This document shows, in pieces, positions 1 to 11,400 of a stretch of DNA of 64,000 nt. The position numbers and the translations under genes are program-made. Within the stretch, counting starts at the first letter, position 1. Every line of letters begins with the position of its first letter. This stretch comes from Saccharum officinarum (taxonomy: Eukaryota > Streptophyta > Magnoliopsida > Poales > Poaceae). The notes below the pieces were generated by a model. That model searched no databases. It was given only the letters and a program-made list of their open reading frames with translations, and was not told the origin of the DNA. The stretch spans positions 95,088,932 to 95,152,931 of the forward strand of contig CM036168.1 in the NCBI GenBank assembly GCA_020631735.1, given 5' to 3'.

Positions 1-87
1 TTTGTACTAACACGTGCGGTTAAGTAATTCTTGTAGAAGTTTTAATTAGGCTATTCACCCCTCCTCTAGCCTTTTGGACCTTACACT
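1..87 (+). mobile_element. 3' end of an LTR (truncated by window edge)
   Basis: The stretch around 50-87 (CTATTCACCCCTCCTCTAGC, then a terminus in TTACA) closely matches the 3' end of the solo LTR at 41704-43648, which ends in the same CTATTCACCC...CTCTAGCC block. The terminal CA and the abrupt change to unrelated sequence at 88 suggest an LTR boundary. Whether it is a solo LTR or part of a full element cannot be seen because the rest lies outside the window. Confidence 0.6.
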
Positions 88-180
88 ATGTTGATCACCA
101 CAATGATGGTAATCGTATGGACACACAGGCACGCGGTAATACCGCGCGTGTTGTCTAGTAGTAATGACACACCATACAAA

Positions 181-411
181 GTTACAACTTTATTTAATTA
201 TAACAGTACCAAAATGGTCACAACTTTATATTATAGCAGTACCAAAATGGTCACAACTTTATATTACAGCAGTACCCAAATGGTCACAACTTTATATTAC
301 AACAGTACCAAAGTGCTCATGACTTTATATTACAGAAATACCAAAATGGCCATGACTCTATATTACAGCACTAGCAAAATGGTCTTGACCGTATATTACA
401 GCAACACCAAA
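181..411. repeat. 33-bp tandem repeat, 7 copies, in MLE subterminal region
   Basis: Seven head-to-tail copies of a 33-bp unit (core ACAACTTTATATTACAGCAG then TACCAAAATGGTC) with growing divergence to the right. 231 bp equals exactly 7 x 33, so the plus strand reads open through all copies with an 11-residue period. I take this as a by-product of the unit length, not as a gene: there is no homology or codon-like bias. It lies just beyond the 3' end of the transposase, where transposase-binding subterminal repeats occur in DNA transposons. Confidence 0.85.
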
Positions 412-2986
412 ATACTCCGAGGAATATACGGGTCGTCATGTGCATGATTAGTGTCCCAAGGATGCAACCACATCCTCGTATAGATGTCTATCACAACTAA
501 GGCTTTTAGGAAGCATGCCTTGCACCTCCATCCTGTCTTTGTCCATGTGAGGATTTTGTATCTGTTTTCTCCTCTATCTTTCATCACCTCAACCAAACAA
601 CCTTGTAGTGTTAGGAACACCCTATTCAAAGTATCTAGATCATAGTTATCAAACTCATTTTTGACATTCTGAATTAGCTTATCCAAGTTCCTAGAGATCC
701 TTTCATAGGTTAAGGACCGAAGAGAAGCAAAGAATCCTAGGTCTAGCACATTCAAATCTGGGGAGTTTGCAGGTTGGTTGACGAGTCGTATGTCCAGCCC
801 TGTTTGTGCTACATCAGTAGCAAATTCTGCATCATCTACAGGCACATGGGAAGGGGCATTGTCTTGCTAAATCCATATTGTTTGCCCTCTAAGTTCTCGT
901 GGCCACCGTTGAACAATAGCTTTTAGAACTTTACCAATGAGGTATGACCTCATAGCAGTTTGATCTACCTTAATAGGCTTGGTGACTTGAGTCGCTCTCC
1001 CCCTATTACGGCTTTTTCTTTTGGCTTGTTCTAGAGTCAATGAAAATAATTAAGGATCAAAAGTGTTAGCACAAAATAATGTAAAAAAATAAAACAAGGT
1101 GATGTACTGATGTTGTACCTATTTAACAAATGGCCACACTCCTATCTTCCCATCAAAGATGCAGTTACCTTCATCATCGTATATAGGTTTTACTACTGCT
1201 GACAAGAACATAACTTTGCCAATACGATTCTTATTTTGCACGGTCCTATGTGGGTCATCCTCTCTTGCAAGCATATAATACTTCATGTACTTAGATGTAG
1301 TGTTGAACCACTTCTCGTCCATGTGGATGATGTTTTCCATTGTACGAAACTTGGGTTCATGTGGTAATGTCCGCTAATCTAACATCTTAAGACACCATTC
1401 GAGTCTATCTCTTTTGTTTTATTCCGTCAAAAGAGGCTTCAGTGTGCTAGAGTGACGTCGTAGTAGCCCTTTCTTGAACCACCTATGTACAGTGCTCTTG
1501 TTGACACCAATGGCAGTAGCTAGAGATCGAATCGTGCTTCTTCTATGCAACAGAACACTAAGAACAATAGATAGGTCTATTTGCGACTTTTTGCGGCCAC
1601 TTCTCTTAGGCTTTCTTGATCTAACATCAACTGGTATTCCTTGGGCACGACATTGTTTTGCCAGCTGCCAAATGCGCTGCACTCTATACTTGCTCACCTA
1701 GAATATTTGTGCTACTATAGTTGTAGCTTTCCTTTTTAGCCTTCCACGATCACTTCTCTCAAGCAATGCTGCATAGATTTGTTGTCGTTGAGTTTCTATC
1801 AAATTCCTGGACTGATGTGGATTGTTTTCATTTGCATGGTGATCTTCTTCAACATCCGAGTCATCCAACTCCTCTTCATCAAAGACTATGTCCACAGCGT
1901 CAGCGTACACACCATAGCCATGCATGTCCTCCATCATGCCTACAAAAGAATTAAATGTTGAGTTGCGGAGCAATTGGTGCAGATTTGTAAGTGTTAATTT
2001 TCTTTTAGAATTGTGGTGAACATCAGTGCAAGCAATTTGCAAAATTTAGTGCTAAGCTGAAGCAAGAAAGATGGCAATTATGTATTATTTAGTTCTTTTG
2101 GTTCACTTATAATTGTTGGTACAAGTAAATAATTATTGGTATAAGCGACGAATGGTATTAGGAGCAGGTGATAATTATCTATACAAGTAACAAAGACTTG
2201 TAATTGTAACGCAGATTGTATTGTGGCTGTACATATCATGTTGATTTGGGTGAAGAATATTTTTTAATATGGTAGATAGACATTAATTTTTTGAAAAATT
2301 TATTGTCATGTGGGTTGTAGCTGTAGCTGTTAATTTTCTCTATAGAAGAACATTAACTGCAGACCTATTCATCCATTACAAAGGAATAGGTTAGGTGGTC
2401 GTAAGCTTACTGTGATGCATCTGTTGCTGCAGAACAGAAGGTTCAAAGTTTAAATCAAATTCATATGGACCGTCCAAGTTGAGACATGCAGCCTGTGGAT
2501 GGTCTTCTTCTACTCCAATTACTGCAATGAGGTGAGGCACACTATTTAGAACATTTTTTATTTTAGTTGTAAATAGATAATTCCAACTGTTGTTCGTATT
2601 GTTGTAAAGATAAAATGAAGAGAGAAAGAATCACCTTCATGATGTTCTTGCTCTCCGTCAGGAGCCACAACATTGAGATCGATGACATGCAAGCCAAGGC
2701 ATTCATTGTGATGAAGATGTAGGGGCTGACCTTGGAGATGGGCTTCATCTTCATAAAGTTGATCTTCCTGGAGATGAGCGATTTCATCTTCTTGCTCATA
2801 TGCAGTTTTTTCGTTGAGATCAGGTAAGATCTCTCCATGTTGATCTTGGAGATGGGCTTCATCGTCGTAAAGTTGATCTTGCTGGACACTCATGATTTCA
2901 TCTTGTTGCTCATATGCAGGTTGTTCATTGAGATCAGGTAGGAGCTCTCCATGGGGATCAGGAAGAGTGTTTAGATCTATGGGCAT
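396..2986 (-). pseudogene. Mariner-like transposase pseudogene
   Basis: Would encode a DDD (D39D) cut-and-paste transposase. The start is ATG at 2986-2984 (begins MPIDLNTLPD). Exon 1 runs to a GT donor after 2635; exon 2 is 2411-2521 (phases match). The later frame carries the plant MLE N-terminal block (ETQRQQIYAALLERS, about 1790), an HTH region (GVNKSTVHRWF, about 1500), first catalytic Asp in HMDEKWF (about 1320), second in QDNAPSH (about 858) and third in SPDLNVLDLGFF (about 745-760). Damage: in-frame stops between 1695 and 1697, at about 1416-1418, at about 1374, and one directly before QDNA (IWI-stop). The frame also breaks across a probable intron near 1026-1118. The N-terminal part has DLNxxP motifs and a 38-residue internal duplication. 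Not functional as read; family assignment is firm. Confidence 0.88.
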
Positions 2987-3385
2987 GGCTTGGCTGATGA
3001 TGAAAATGGCTTCCAGGCTGATGGAGTGAATGGTCTGGTATGTCGTGCGTTTATATGAGGGAACGAAGGGGTGGCAAAGGCGGGAAATCACCTGGTTCAA
3101 ATTGTTACTGCTCTTGGGCAAATGTGTGGGTGATTCTGAGCCACAAACTGGTTTGGGCAAGTTTTGTTTATTGGCTGTGTGTCTAGAGTTTTCTGACCAA
3201 AACCTATGTTGATTCTATGTAATGACACGTGTACCATTGGCTTCTCTACGGATTGCAATTCTTAACTGCCAGACTCTGTATGTGTGCAATGATTACAGAT
3301 ATGTCAAATTAATTTTATAGGGGTATTATGGTAATTTCTCTTGTTGCATTGGTATCTCCACTTGGTCCTACAATTGCATTTTTTT

Positions 3386-3403
3386 GGGGGGACGGAGGGA
3401 GTA
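3386..3403 (-). repeat. MLE terminal inverted repeat plus TA target site
   Basis: GGGGGGACGGAGGGAG followed by TA is the reverse complement of the CTCCCTCCGTCCC terminus shared by plant MLEs and Stowaway MITEs. It marks the 5' (right) end of the element relative to its minus-strand transposase. Confidence 0.8.
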
Positions 3404-3618
3404 GAGTACTGCTAGAATCCTTATCTGACATGACATGCAACCCCTTTCCTTTTTCAAGTGGTATTGGTAGACTAGTGTGCCATGTGCTGCTACAGGAGTC
3501 CATTGATGCATACTAGTACATCGTGGTCGGTTCGACCTCCTGCCCTGCCCTCCTTGGTTGGCTACCGCACGCCACCAGCCAACCACCTCCTGCAGCGGAG
3601 CGCATGCACCGTGCACAC

Positions 3619-4438
3619 TATAGATGTCCATGCAGCCCGGGGCCTATTGGCCCGGCCCGAGCATGGCCCGGCGTGGTGGCCAACGGGCCTTGCTGGCACG
3701 ACCCGAGGGAGCAGGCCGTGCCTGGGCCGCACCCTAGGCACGCGGCACGACCCGCTCCAACGGCCGGCACGAAGGCGGCCCGGCCTGCTAACATCCTCAT
3801 GTTCCTCCAATGGCCAGGAAGGGAAGAGATTGGCCTGCTCACGGCCTCCTCCACGGCCCAGTCCAACCCCACCAAAACCCTAATCCCTTCCCTGGCTCCC
3901 TCATGGCCTCACCGCGCAGCGTCGCAGCCCCTTCCCCTTCCCCGCGCAGTGCCCCCATCCTCACGCCGCCACACTCGTCGCTCCCTCTCTCTCTCACTCA
4001 GTTACTCTCTCTGTCTCTCACCCCTCACTCCCTCATGCACGATGGCGGCGTGGCCCCTCCCAGCGTGAGGCCGGCGAGCGCGCGGCACGCGGAGCACCTC
4101 CAGGGCGAGGCCAGTGTGCACGCGGCGGAGCACCTCCAGGGCGAGCACGCGGCGGCCGCCGCCACCTTCCGCTCCTCTGCTCACCAGCAAGCGGCGTCAC
4201 CGACTCTTCACCTCCATGCAGCCTCGCGGGTCGCGGCGGCACCTCGGGCCGCCCGGCACGCAGGGTGCTTTCGGGCCGGCCCAGCAGGCCGTGCCTAGGC
4301 CGTAGGTCAGGCACGAAGCCCGCCTCGGCACAGCCCGTGAGGCACGACGGCCCATGACGGCCCGACCCCCACCGGGTCGTGCCGGCCCGATGGCGTGCTG
4401 TGCCGTGTCGGGTCGGCCCGGCCCGTTGGACATCTATA
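3619..4438. mobile_element. Non-autonomous hAT element, 820 bp
   Basis: Bounded by a perfect 8-bp TSD GTGCACAC (3611-3618 and 4439-4446) and inverted termini TATAGATGTCC / GGACATCTATA. Subterminal sequence is rich in GGCCCG/CGGGCC and GGCACGACCC repeats in both orientations, as in known grass hAT non-autonomous families. The middle (about 3870-4230) looks gene-derived: AAAACCCTAATCCC, then ATG at 3903 and an Ala/Ser/Pro-rich open frame to 4298 with a doubled GAGCACCTCCAGGGCGAG. No transposase is present. The open frame may be a captured gene 5' end, or chance in GC-rich DNA. Confidence 0.85.
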
Positions 4439-4446
4439 GTGCACAC

Positions 4447-5353
4447 CTCGCATGGCGGCATGCCCGCCGTGTGCAGCTGGTACCGTGTACTTTGTCGTGA
4501 TCCGGCGGTCAGGCTCAGACCGGCTTTTTTTTTGAGGGGCGCTTCGTTCGTGGCCTCGGGCGCTCGTGGCCAAGGAAGGAAGAGGTGGCGGAGGGGCGAC
4601 CCACGCGTCCCTTGGGCTGTCCTGTCCACGTCGCCAGTCAAACTGCTCCGGGCCACCTCACGCCCGCCATCCGATCCTGCTGCTGCTTTCCGAATATGGC
4701 AATTTACTACGTTTACCGGCCCCCTCTGCAGCACTTCTTTTCCATCCAGGACAAAAGTGGCAAAGCCAGCCTGTCGATTTGCTTGCTCCGACTAGTACAC
4801 GCACACACGAGTCCATGGACTATTGGACAGCACTAGCGGTTCGTGTCGAGAGCTCAAGTACTGTAACGCCGAAGACGCGCGCAGTACACATTCATGTCAT
4901 ATCACAAGGATACGAGTTTCAAAATTCGTAAGGTCTTATTTGGTTGTACTCAGATTCTCATCGATCTGCATGTGTTACGGTAGAATAAAGTGGAACTTAA
5001 AATGATTGAGATGAATCCGACAACATCAAAACACAATCAAGCGGAGGTATTTTTCAAATTTTCCATTACGCGTCTCGATTTGATGTGGGCACGAACAAAC
5101 TGCACATTACCATTTTCCCCTTGAAAAATACGTACTCCCTGCTTTTAGAAAAAGGGCCATAATCATACATCATACATTTAGCACACATGACTGTATGGCA
5201 CTCATGAAATTTATCATTAAGTCGATGTTAGTTGGAAGTTGTACAATAATATATCAACAGGATAAAGTGGCTCTTAACACGGACATCGAACATAATCTGT
5301 ATGCATAGTTGTAGAATATATCAAGGATTTGGCACGGCGCTTAGTCTTAGGCA
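4447..5353. other. Intergenic, no gene seen
   Basis: GC-rich up to about 4700, then AT-rich. A MITE-like fragment starts near 4932 (GGTCTTATTTGGTTGTACTC) without a clear partner terminus. No coding signal that I can support. Confidence 0.5.
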
Positions 5354-5355
5354 TA

Positions 5356-5616
5356 CTCCCTCCATCTTAAAATAGTTCACCATCTCGTATTTTGAGGAGT
5401 CAAACATTTTAACTCTAACCAAAATATATTAAAAAATATGAATGTTTGTGATACTAGTAGGTATGTGTCGTTAGCTTAATCACGTCATATGTTTTTATAG
5501 TAAAACTATTTAAGGATACAAATATTGATACTATTTTCATTAAACTTAGTCAAAGTTAATAAGGTTGGTTGACTTCTCAGAATGTGAGATGGAGACTTAT
5601 TTTGAAACATATGGAG
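5356..5616. mobile_element. Stowaway-like MITE
   Basis: Begins CTCCCTCCATCTTAAAATAG after TA (5354-5355) and ends in TTTTGAAACATATGGAG before TA (5617-5618). The arms pair imperfectly over most of the length (for example AGGAGTCAAAC against GTTGACTTCTC). Typical TA target and size for a mariner-derived MITE. Confidence 0.75.
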
Positions 5617-5618
5617 TA

Positions 5619-7680
5619 TGTTTTAATGAATGACATAGTCGTAAAATATAGATAGAGGCCACGTCTCCTTGTGCTTAGTATCATTTTTATATATTTTTGC
5701 ATTGAACAACATCCATGTTTAACATAGCTCACGTCTGTTGTAGCTGCTTTTTTAGGTATTCTTCACAGGTTTTTGCTGTACCAAATAGGCAGCTAATCAT
5801 TTCCAATGCTCTCTTTGCTATATGTACAAAAAAAAATAGCCAGTCCCTGAGCAGTTTCATTAACTTTAGACTCATCCCATAATGTTCAAATAAACAAACG
5901 CTACCATTTTAAGTGTTCAAATTCAATATTAAAACTATATTAGGAGAATATAGACAATCCGTGATTTTTTTTTCTTACAAAAGAGACTAGAACAGAAGTT
6001 CTGTGATAATACAACGAGAACAGCACTACTCCGTAGGTAACAGAAGAAGCTAAAATAAAGCGATGAAACAAGTACAACGAAGCCTGTGGTCGCTGAGTTT
6101 CTTGGGGTACCTGTAGTGAATATATTTCAGTTCAAAACCGACCTTTTTTTTTTTTGAAACTTGTTCAAAACCGACCTACTCCTAGACGGCCGGACTCAGA
6201 CTTGCAAACTCTTGGGAGTTGGGAGCACAAGAAAAGAAATGCCTGTGGTCAAAACTCAAAACCGACCTACTCGCAGCTGCTTGGGAGTCCAACACGAGAA
6301 ATGTTCCTAGTCAAAACCAACCAATTTTATAATTTTGAAATTTTCAAATTTAGCAAAAAATAATTTAAGATGACAATTTTGAAATAGTTACAAATATAGG
6401 TGACTTGCCACCATCCTAAGTGGCAATTTCGTTCACATATGATGGCAATTCATCTCTATTATGTGGGTAGTATAGTTTTAAAAATCATACATGTCTTTGT
6501 GTGAAATTGTATAAGATAAACATTAATATAAAACCACTGCTCTTAATGTGATCTATGTATTTTTAGCTTTTTATTTAAAACTATTTGGATTATAAAATAA
6601 TTGGTACAATGTCCTGATCTACGAACGTACATTTTTTTTTTCATTTGAAGCCATTTTCATACGAAAAGCATATGATCTCTTTAAAGAAAAAAAGCAATGC
6701 TGCCTACCAAGTACAGAATGAATGGCCATCTCATACAATGGCCATGTTCATCCGACTTATAATCCGTACTTTTCAGCTTTCAGTCAGAACAGTGTTTTTC
6801 TCTCACAACAAATCAGCCAACAGTGTTTTACAGCCGGCTTATCAGCACAGCCGAACGGGGCCAATGGGAGATACAAAAATCATGGCTCGAGATAGTAAAT
6901 AGCATCTTCAAGAGTTTTCAAAACCCATTCTCAATCTTCTTATGTCTACTCCCAATCTTCCCACCCCTCAGAAATCAATCCAGTCGCGCGAAAACATATA
7001 CACACCCATATCGAATTGGCCAATCTGGTGGTGGAAGAACGTGGGGAAGAAAAAGGACAAATGACAGGATTCCCGATGCAAATGTGCAAGAGAGAAAAAA
7101 ATATAAAGTAGTTTTGGGTGATTTCAAAATGGGTCGGGATTCCTGATGCAAAATTATCTTTAAGATTTTACGAGCGAGATATTGGAAATGGTTGCAGAGC
7201 GCCAACAAATCTACTTCCTATTTTTTAGCAACTTGAATAAGTCATTAATTTAGCTATTGTTTTTGTGGAACTATTAGAGATGCTCTAAGTCACCACCAAC
7301 GTCTAACCTTCCTTCTCTTCATTCGATTTATATCATTGTTGCAAATGGCGGGCTATAGAATTTAGCGGCAACCTTCTCAAACCACCGATTGAGCCGTTAT
7401 AACCCGCTATTTTCTCAGCAAGAGTCATAGAATTAGCTCTCCAAAACCGTTATAGCCCACTATTTACAACATTGATTTATATAGTCAGTGGTTGGAGTTG
7501 ACAACAAAAAGAGTATAATTTTCAATTATTTTAAGAAACTGATAGTATATTTCTTTTTACCAAATTTTGTTTTTAGAGAAATAATGGAAGCCATAGACTC
7601 CAAAATTTTAAAATTTTAAAATGAAAAGATCAAAATTGACTTACCGCAGCTGTTTGCCTGTTTGGGAGCCCAAGATATAA
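5619..7680. other. AT-rich upstream region of the MADS gene
   Basis: No gene seen. Short related segments with the pattern AAACCGACCTACTC ... CTTGGGAG occur at about 6163-6215 and 6254-6292 and again, diverged, near 7632-7675 and 8026-8054, which suggests local duplication later separated by insertions. About 6775-6860 is a remnant of a common grass MITE (AGTGTTTTTCTCTCACAACA); a related remnant is at 59275-59310. Confidence 0.5.
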
Positions 7681-7971
7681 GGCCAATCTCAGAGGAGAGT
7701 TTCATCGTGATGTTACAAGACTGCCATGTCATATAGAATGGAATGAAACTTGGTTGAAACACTCACTCTCAATGTAAAGTTTCATTCTAGAGTTTCATAA
7801 GTATTTAATTTTTAAGATTCATAGAGAGTTGGTAATCGTGTCAAGAGAATTTCATTCCCATCAAACTCACTTCTTCTCTCTTATCATTAAAATATTATCA
7901 TGTCATAAAAAATAAATATGTGATAACTATTAAATACAAATAAAGATCTTATAAAACTCCCACTGACACTG
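7681..7971. mobile_element. Tourist-like MITE, probable
   Basis: Starts GGCCAATCTCAGAGGAGAGT after TAA and ends near AAACTCCCACTGACACTGCAC before TAA. The two arms are partly complementary (TCAGAGGAGAGTTTCAT against the complement of ATAAAACTCCCACTGA). A 3-bp TAA target fits PIF/Harbinger MITEs, but the right terminus is diverged so the end is approximate. Confidence 0.5.
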
Positions 7972-8000
7972 CACTAACAAACGTCGGTAACAAACCGACC

Positions 8001-8008
8001 TATATATA
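8001..8008 (+). promoter_or_regulatory. Probable TATA box of the MADS51-like gene
   Basis: TATATATA lies 276 bp upstream of the ATG at 8277. A start site about 30 bp downstream would give a roughly 240-nt 5' UTR, which contains no ATG that I can find. Placement is by position and motif only. Confidence 0.55.
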
Positions 8009-8276
8009 CGGAGTATTCTCGTTAAGAAACCGACTTTACTCACTGCTTGGGAGCGGTGGTGTTTCTGAGGTGTACAAGCGCCTCGCCTGGAGGCGGGCCC
8101 AACCCCCTCTCCCCAGTCCCCACACACCCCCTCGCCTCGCTCTCGTCCCCACCTCCTCGCCAGTCGCCTCCACTCCCATCACCGACGACGTGTCGAGGCG
8201 AGAGCAGAGGGCGAGTCCAAGTCTAGGGTTCCCGCCGAATCGGCACGGGCATCGCACGGCACGGGCACGGGGGAAG

Positions 8277-8461
8277 ATGGCGCGGCGCGGGCGCGTGGAG
8301 CTGCGGCGGATCGAGGACAAGGCTAGCCGGCAGGTGCGCTTCTCCAAGCGCCGCGCGGGGCTGTTCAAGAAGGCCTTCGAGCTGGCCCTGCTCTGCGACG
8401 CCGAGGTCGCGCTCCTCGTCTTCTCCCCCGGCGGCAAGCTCTACGAGTACTCCTCCACCAG
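8277..8461 (+). CDS. MADS51: MADS51 coding exon 1 (MADS box)
   Basis: 61 codons plus AG; the donor AG|GTTCAG splits a Ser codon (AG+C) completed by exon 2. It encodes the whole MADS domain. GC-rich at the 5' end as is usual for grass genes. Confidence 0.93.
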
Positions 8462-11400
8462 GTTCAGCACCCCCGCCCCTCTCTCCCTCCTCTCCTCTTA
8501 CAATCGCTTGCCTGTCGATCGAAGTGAGACTGAAGCAGGGGAATAGCCCCGCCCAACAATCTAGCGGTGGAGCAGGGGCGATCCTCGATTCGCTCCGGCC
8601 CCATTTTGGAATCCCGCCGTTGCTCCACGGCCTCTCGCGCGCGCGGCGGTCCACCAGCCGCCGTGCTCGTGCACGCCATGTGCTCGAGACAATCCCCAAT
8701 ACCAGGAGGCTGCGCCTGTGCCACCTTGCATGACTCTGTTTGGGATCTCTGTCCGGCCTGCCGTTGCCGCTCGCGGCGCCACCTCCGGTTTTTTTTTACC
8801 CCGATCCGCCACCTGCTCCATGAGCTTGTTCTGGACCTTGGCTGCTCTGGGGCGTACTGTTCAGCTCGCTGGTCTTCTGGGTGTACTGTAAGGTGCTCTT
8901 CTGCCTCTCCAAGGCGTGGAGATGGAGTGTGGCTGTGGCTGTTCCTTCTCTCCTTTTCGCACGTGGTCCACGGACAGGAACTCAGGGGATGAACTCTCAG
9001 GAGTCAGGACTCAGGAGCGTGCTTCGATGCCACTGTGCGCGAGCGTCTGCGTCTCTAGCGCGGGCACTGACAAATAGGGCGCACGCACTCCGATTTGCAC
9101 CCGGTTCCGTTGACTCGTTTTTTCTGCCCTTCTTCCCGTCCTAACCTGGAGTTAAGTGAGAGAATGTTCGCCCTGTTCTTGCGTCCAGAAAAAAAAAAAG
9201 GACACAGATCCGGTGCAGTTGTTGCTGCTACTGCAAGATAAGCAGCGGGTGCACCTGGGCCATCCACACGTAGAGGAACGGCTTAGATGAGAGCTCTCCT
9301 TCTCCCTTTTTTTTTGTATCATTTAATTTTCTATCAGCCTCTGCTATCATTCGGTTCTTGACTAAAAAATTAGAGATCAGAAAAGAGAAGGCATAAATAT
9401 TACAATAATGCGATTAAGACAGGATAGCCCGTTAACAGTATCTCCTTTTATCTAAAAAAAGCCGTTAACAGTATAATAACGTACTCCCTCTATGTCCCTA
9501 AAGAAAGTAATTTTGGGCATCGACACGGTCTCCAAAAATAACTTTGACTGCTACTTTTTGCTATAAAATGTTTATATAATATTGTCAATCTATACTTTTA
9601 TAAAGTTACATTTCAAGATTAATCTACTTACATCACTTTTATATTTTCACACTTGAACCAAAAGTATTTATTTGTAGTCAAAGTTTAAAATGTTTAACTT
9701 AAGACAATGTTAAAACGACTTTCTTTAGAACATGGAGGGAGTAGTATATTGCATATATTTTACTCTGGACTGAGAATTAATGTCCTCTAATTACATTTAC
9801 AAAGGAGGGAGCATATGGCGAACACAAAAGAGCAAATGATAAGCTGAGATCCTTTTGCATGTATCAAGGTTCGTTGTTGCTATTTTAAGAGCAAGGCTAA
9901 TAATACAGCCGACTGTTAGCTGTACAAAACTTACAGCCAATTTATCAGCCTACTCGTATAATAGTTAGCTGGCTTATAGCCCACTTGTCTGTCTCACAGA
10001 ACTTCTTGATTCCTGTACATAAGCTTACAGCCCGCTTCTCTCCTCTCTCTCCTCCCCTCTCTCCTCCACGGCAGCATATAGCTTGCTTACAGCCCCTTAT
10101 AATACTCGCTCTAATATGCAGAAACTTGCATCCCCCAATTGCTGACTTACATTGACAAAAGAGCATATGCTTGACACAAGAGAGCATATGGTTAAACTAA
10201 GATCATTTTGCTTATACCAAGGTTGTGCACTTCTGCTCCTCATTAATGTACGAAACTTACATCAGACATTAGCAGACTTTATCAGAACTCCAAAATGCAG
10301 CATGTGAACATAAACAATTTAGAGATAATGATTTTTCAAATTACTGCAACATGTACAATTAACCTATACTTACATAACATATTCTCTAAAAGTGCCGGCC
10401 ATCTATCCCATGGTTAAAACTGCAACATGTACAATTAGCTAGAGGAAGGAATATTTTGCAAAGGTTTTCGTGCCGAAGTGCATCGCTTTGCTCGTCTCAG
10501 CAATAAAATGGCGCCAAACACTTCTTTGCTGCTGCCATTTCCCTCCAAAAGAGCTGTTGGTAGAATAAAGTAAAGAGAAAAGAAGGAAAAAGGAGGGCTC
10601 TCATCCAAGCCGTTCATTCTCCTATGGATGGCTCAGGTGCAGCCACTGCTTATTTTGCAGTAGTAGTAACAACTGCACACGATCTGTATCCCAAGGAATC
10701 TTACTCTAGCATCTTGGTCGTACCCAGTAGCGGATCCAACGTCCTAAGGGAGCCCGGGCGAACCAAAGCCGTTCATGAGACCGTATATTTTTTTAGTTTA
10801 CAGCAAAGTGCGATGCAACAAATACATCATCTTATGCCAGCGTGGAGCTTGGGCAGGTGCCCAGGGACATCGGGCCCTGGGTCCGCCTGTAGTCATACCA
10901 TCAGGAATTAAGTTGTTGGAAGGGCTGTCAACACAAAATGATACTGCGATTAGGTCAATTTACAAAGTTCTATTTTCGTTAACCCCGAAAAGTTTATCAT
11001 ATTGTTTTCACACCAACGGTGTTGGATTGTTTTGAGTGGATGAATGAACCTGACTCTATCTAGAGCATAGCCTTACTTTGTTATTTCATAGGCGGGCCAA
11101 AACATTTAATGTATGTGACCCATGGGATTAGGTCAGTCAGATGACATGAAACCTCACACTTCATGTCGTTATCTAAGTCTTGCAAATAATGAATATTCAA
11201 TTTCATTGATAAACTTTCACTCTTCACTCTGTCTATGTGGCACCTTAATCATTGAAAATGAGACCACATTCGAACTTGCCTTCTGTCACATTCTTGTGGA
11301 GGTTACTTGCAACTTTAGATATCTTTAGGGGTACAGTTGACTTTTTGCTTCATTGAAGTAGCGGAGGATTCTAGGATTTCAATTGCGTGTGTCATATATC

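Larger units (their letters stand above)
88..3401 (-). mobile_element. Decayed mariner-like element (plant MLE)
   Basis: A minus-strand mariner-type transposase reading frame (about 430-2986) is followed at its 5' side by a Stowaway/mariner terminal inverted repeat at 3386-3401 (GGGGGGACGGAGGGAG) and then TA (3402-3403), the target dinucleotide of Tc1/mariner elements. The matching left terminus (CTCCCTCCGT...) is not visible before 430. The LTR ending at 87 probably inserted in, or removed, that end. The 3' subterminal part is a 33-bp tandem repeat. Confidence 0.75.

Noticed and set aside
181..411. CRISPR-like array
   Set aside because: Copies are contiguous with no unique spacers, and the window is plant nuclear DNA.
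88..447. 119-codon plus-strand frame with 11-residue repeats
   Set aside because: It is the 33-bp tandem array read in frame; unit length divisible by three keeps it open. No protein homology.
8036..8699. Minus-strand frames over MADS exon 1
   Set aside because: Antisense shadows of the GC-rich MADS exon and leader.
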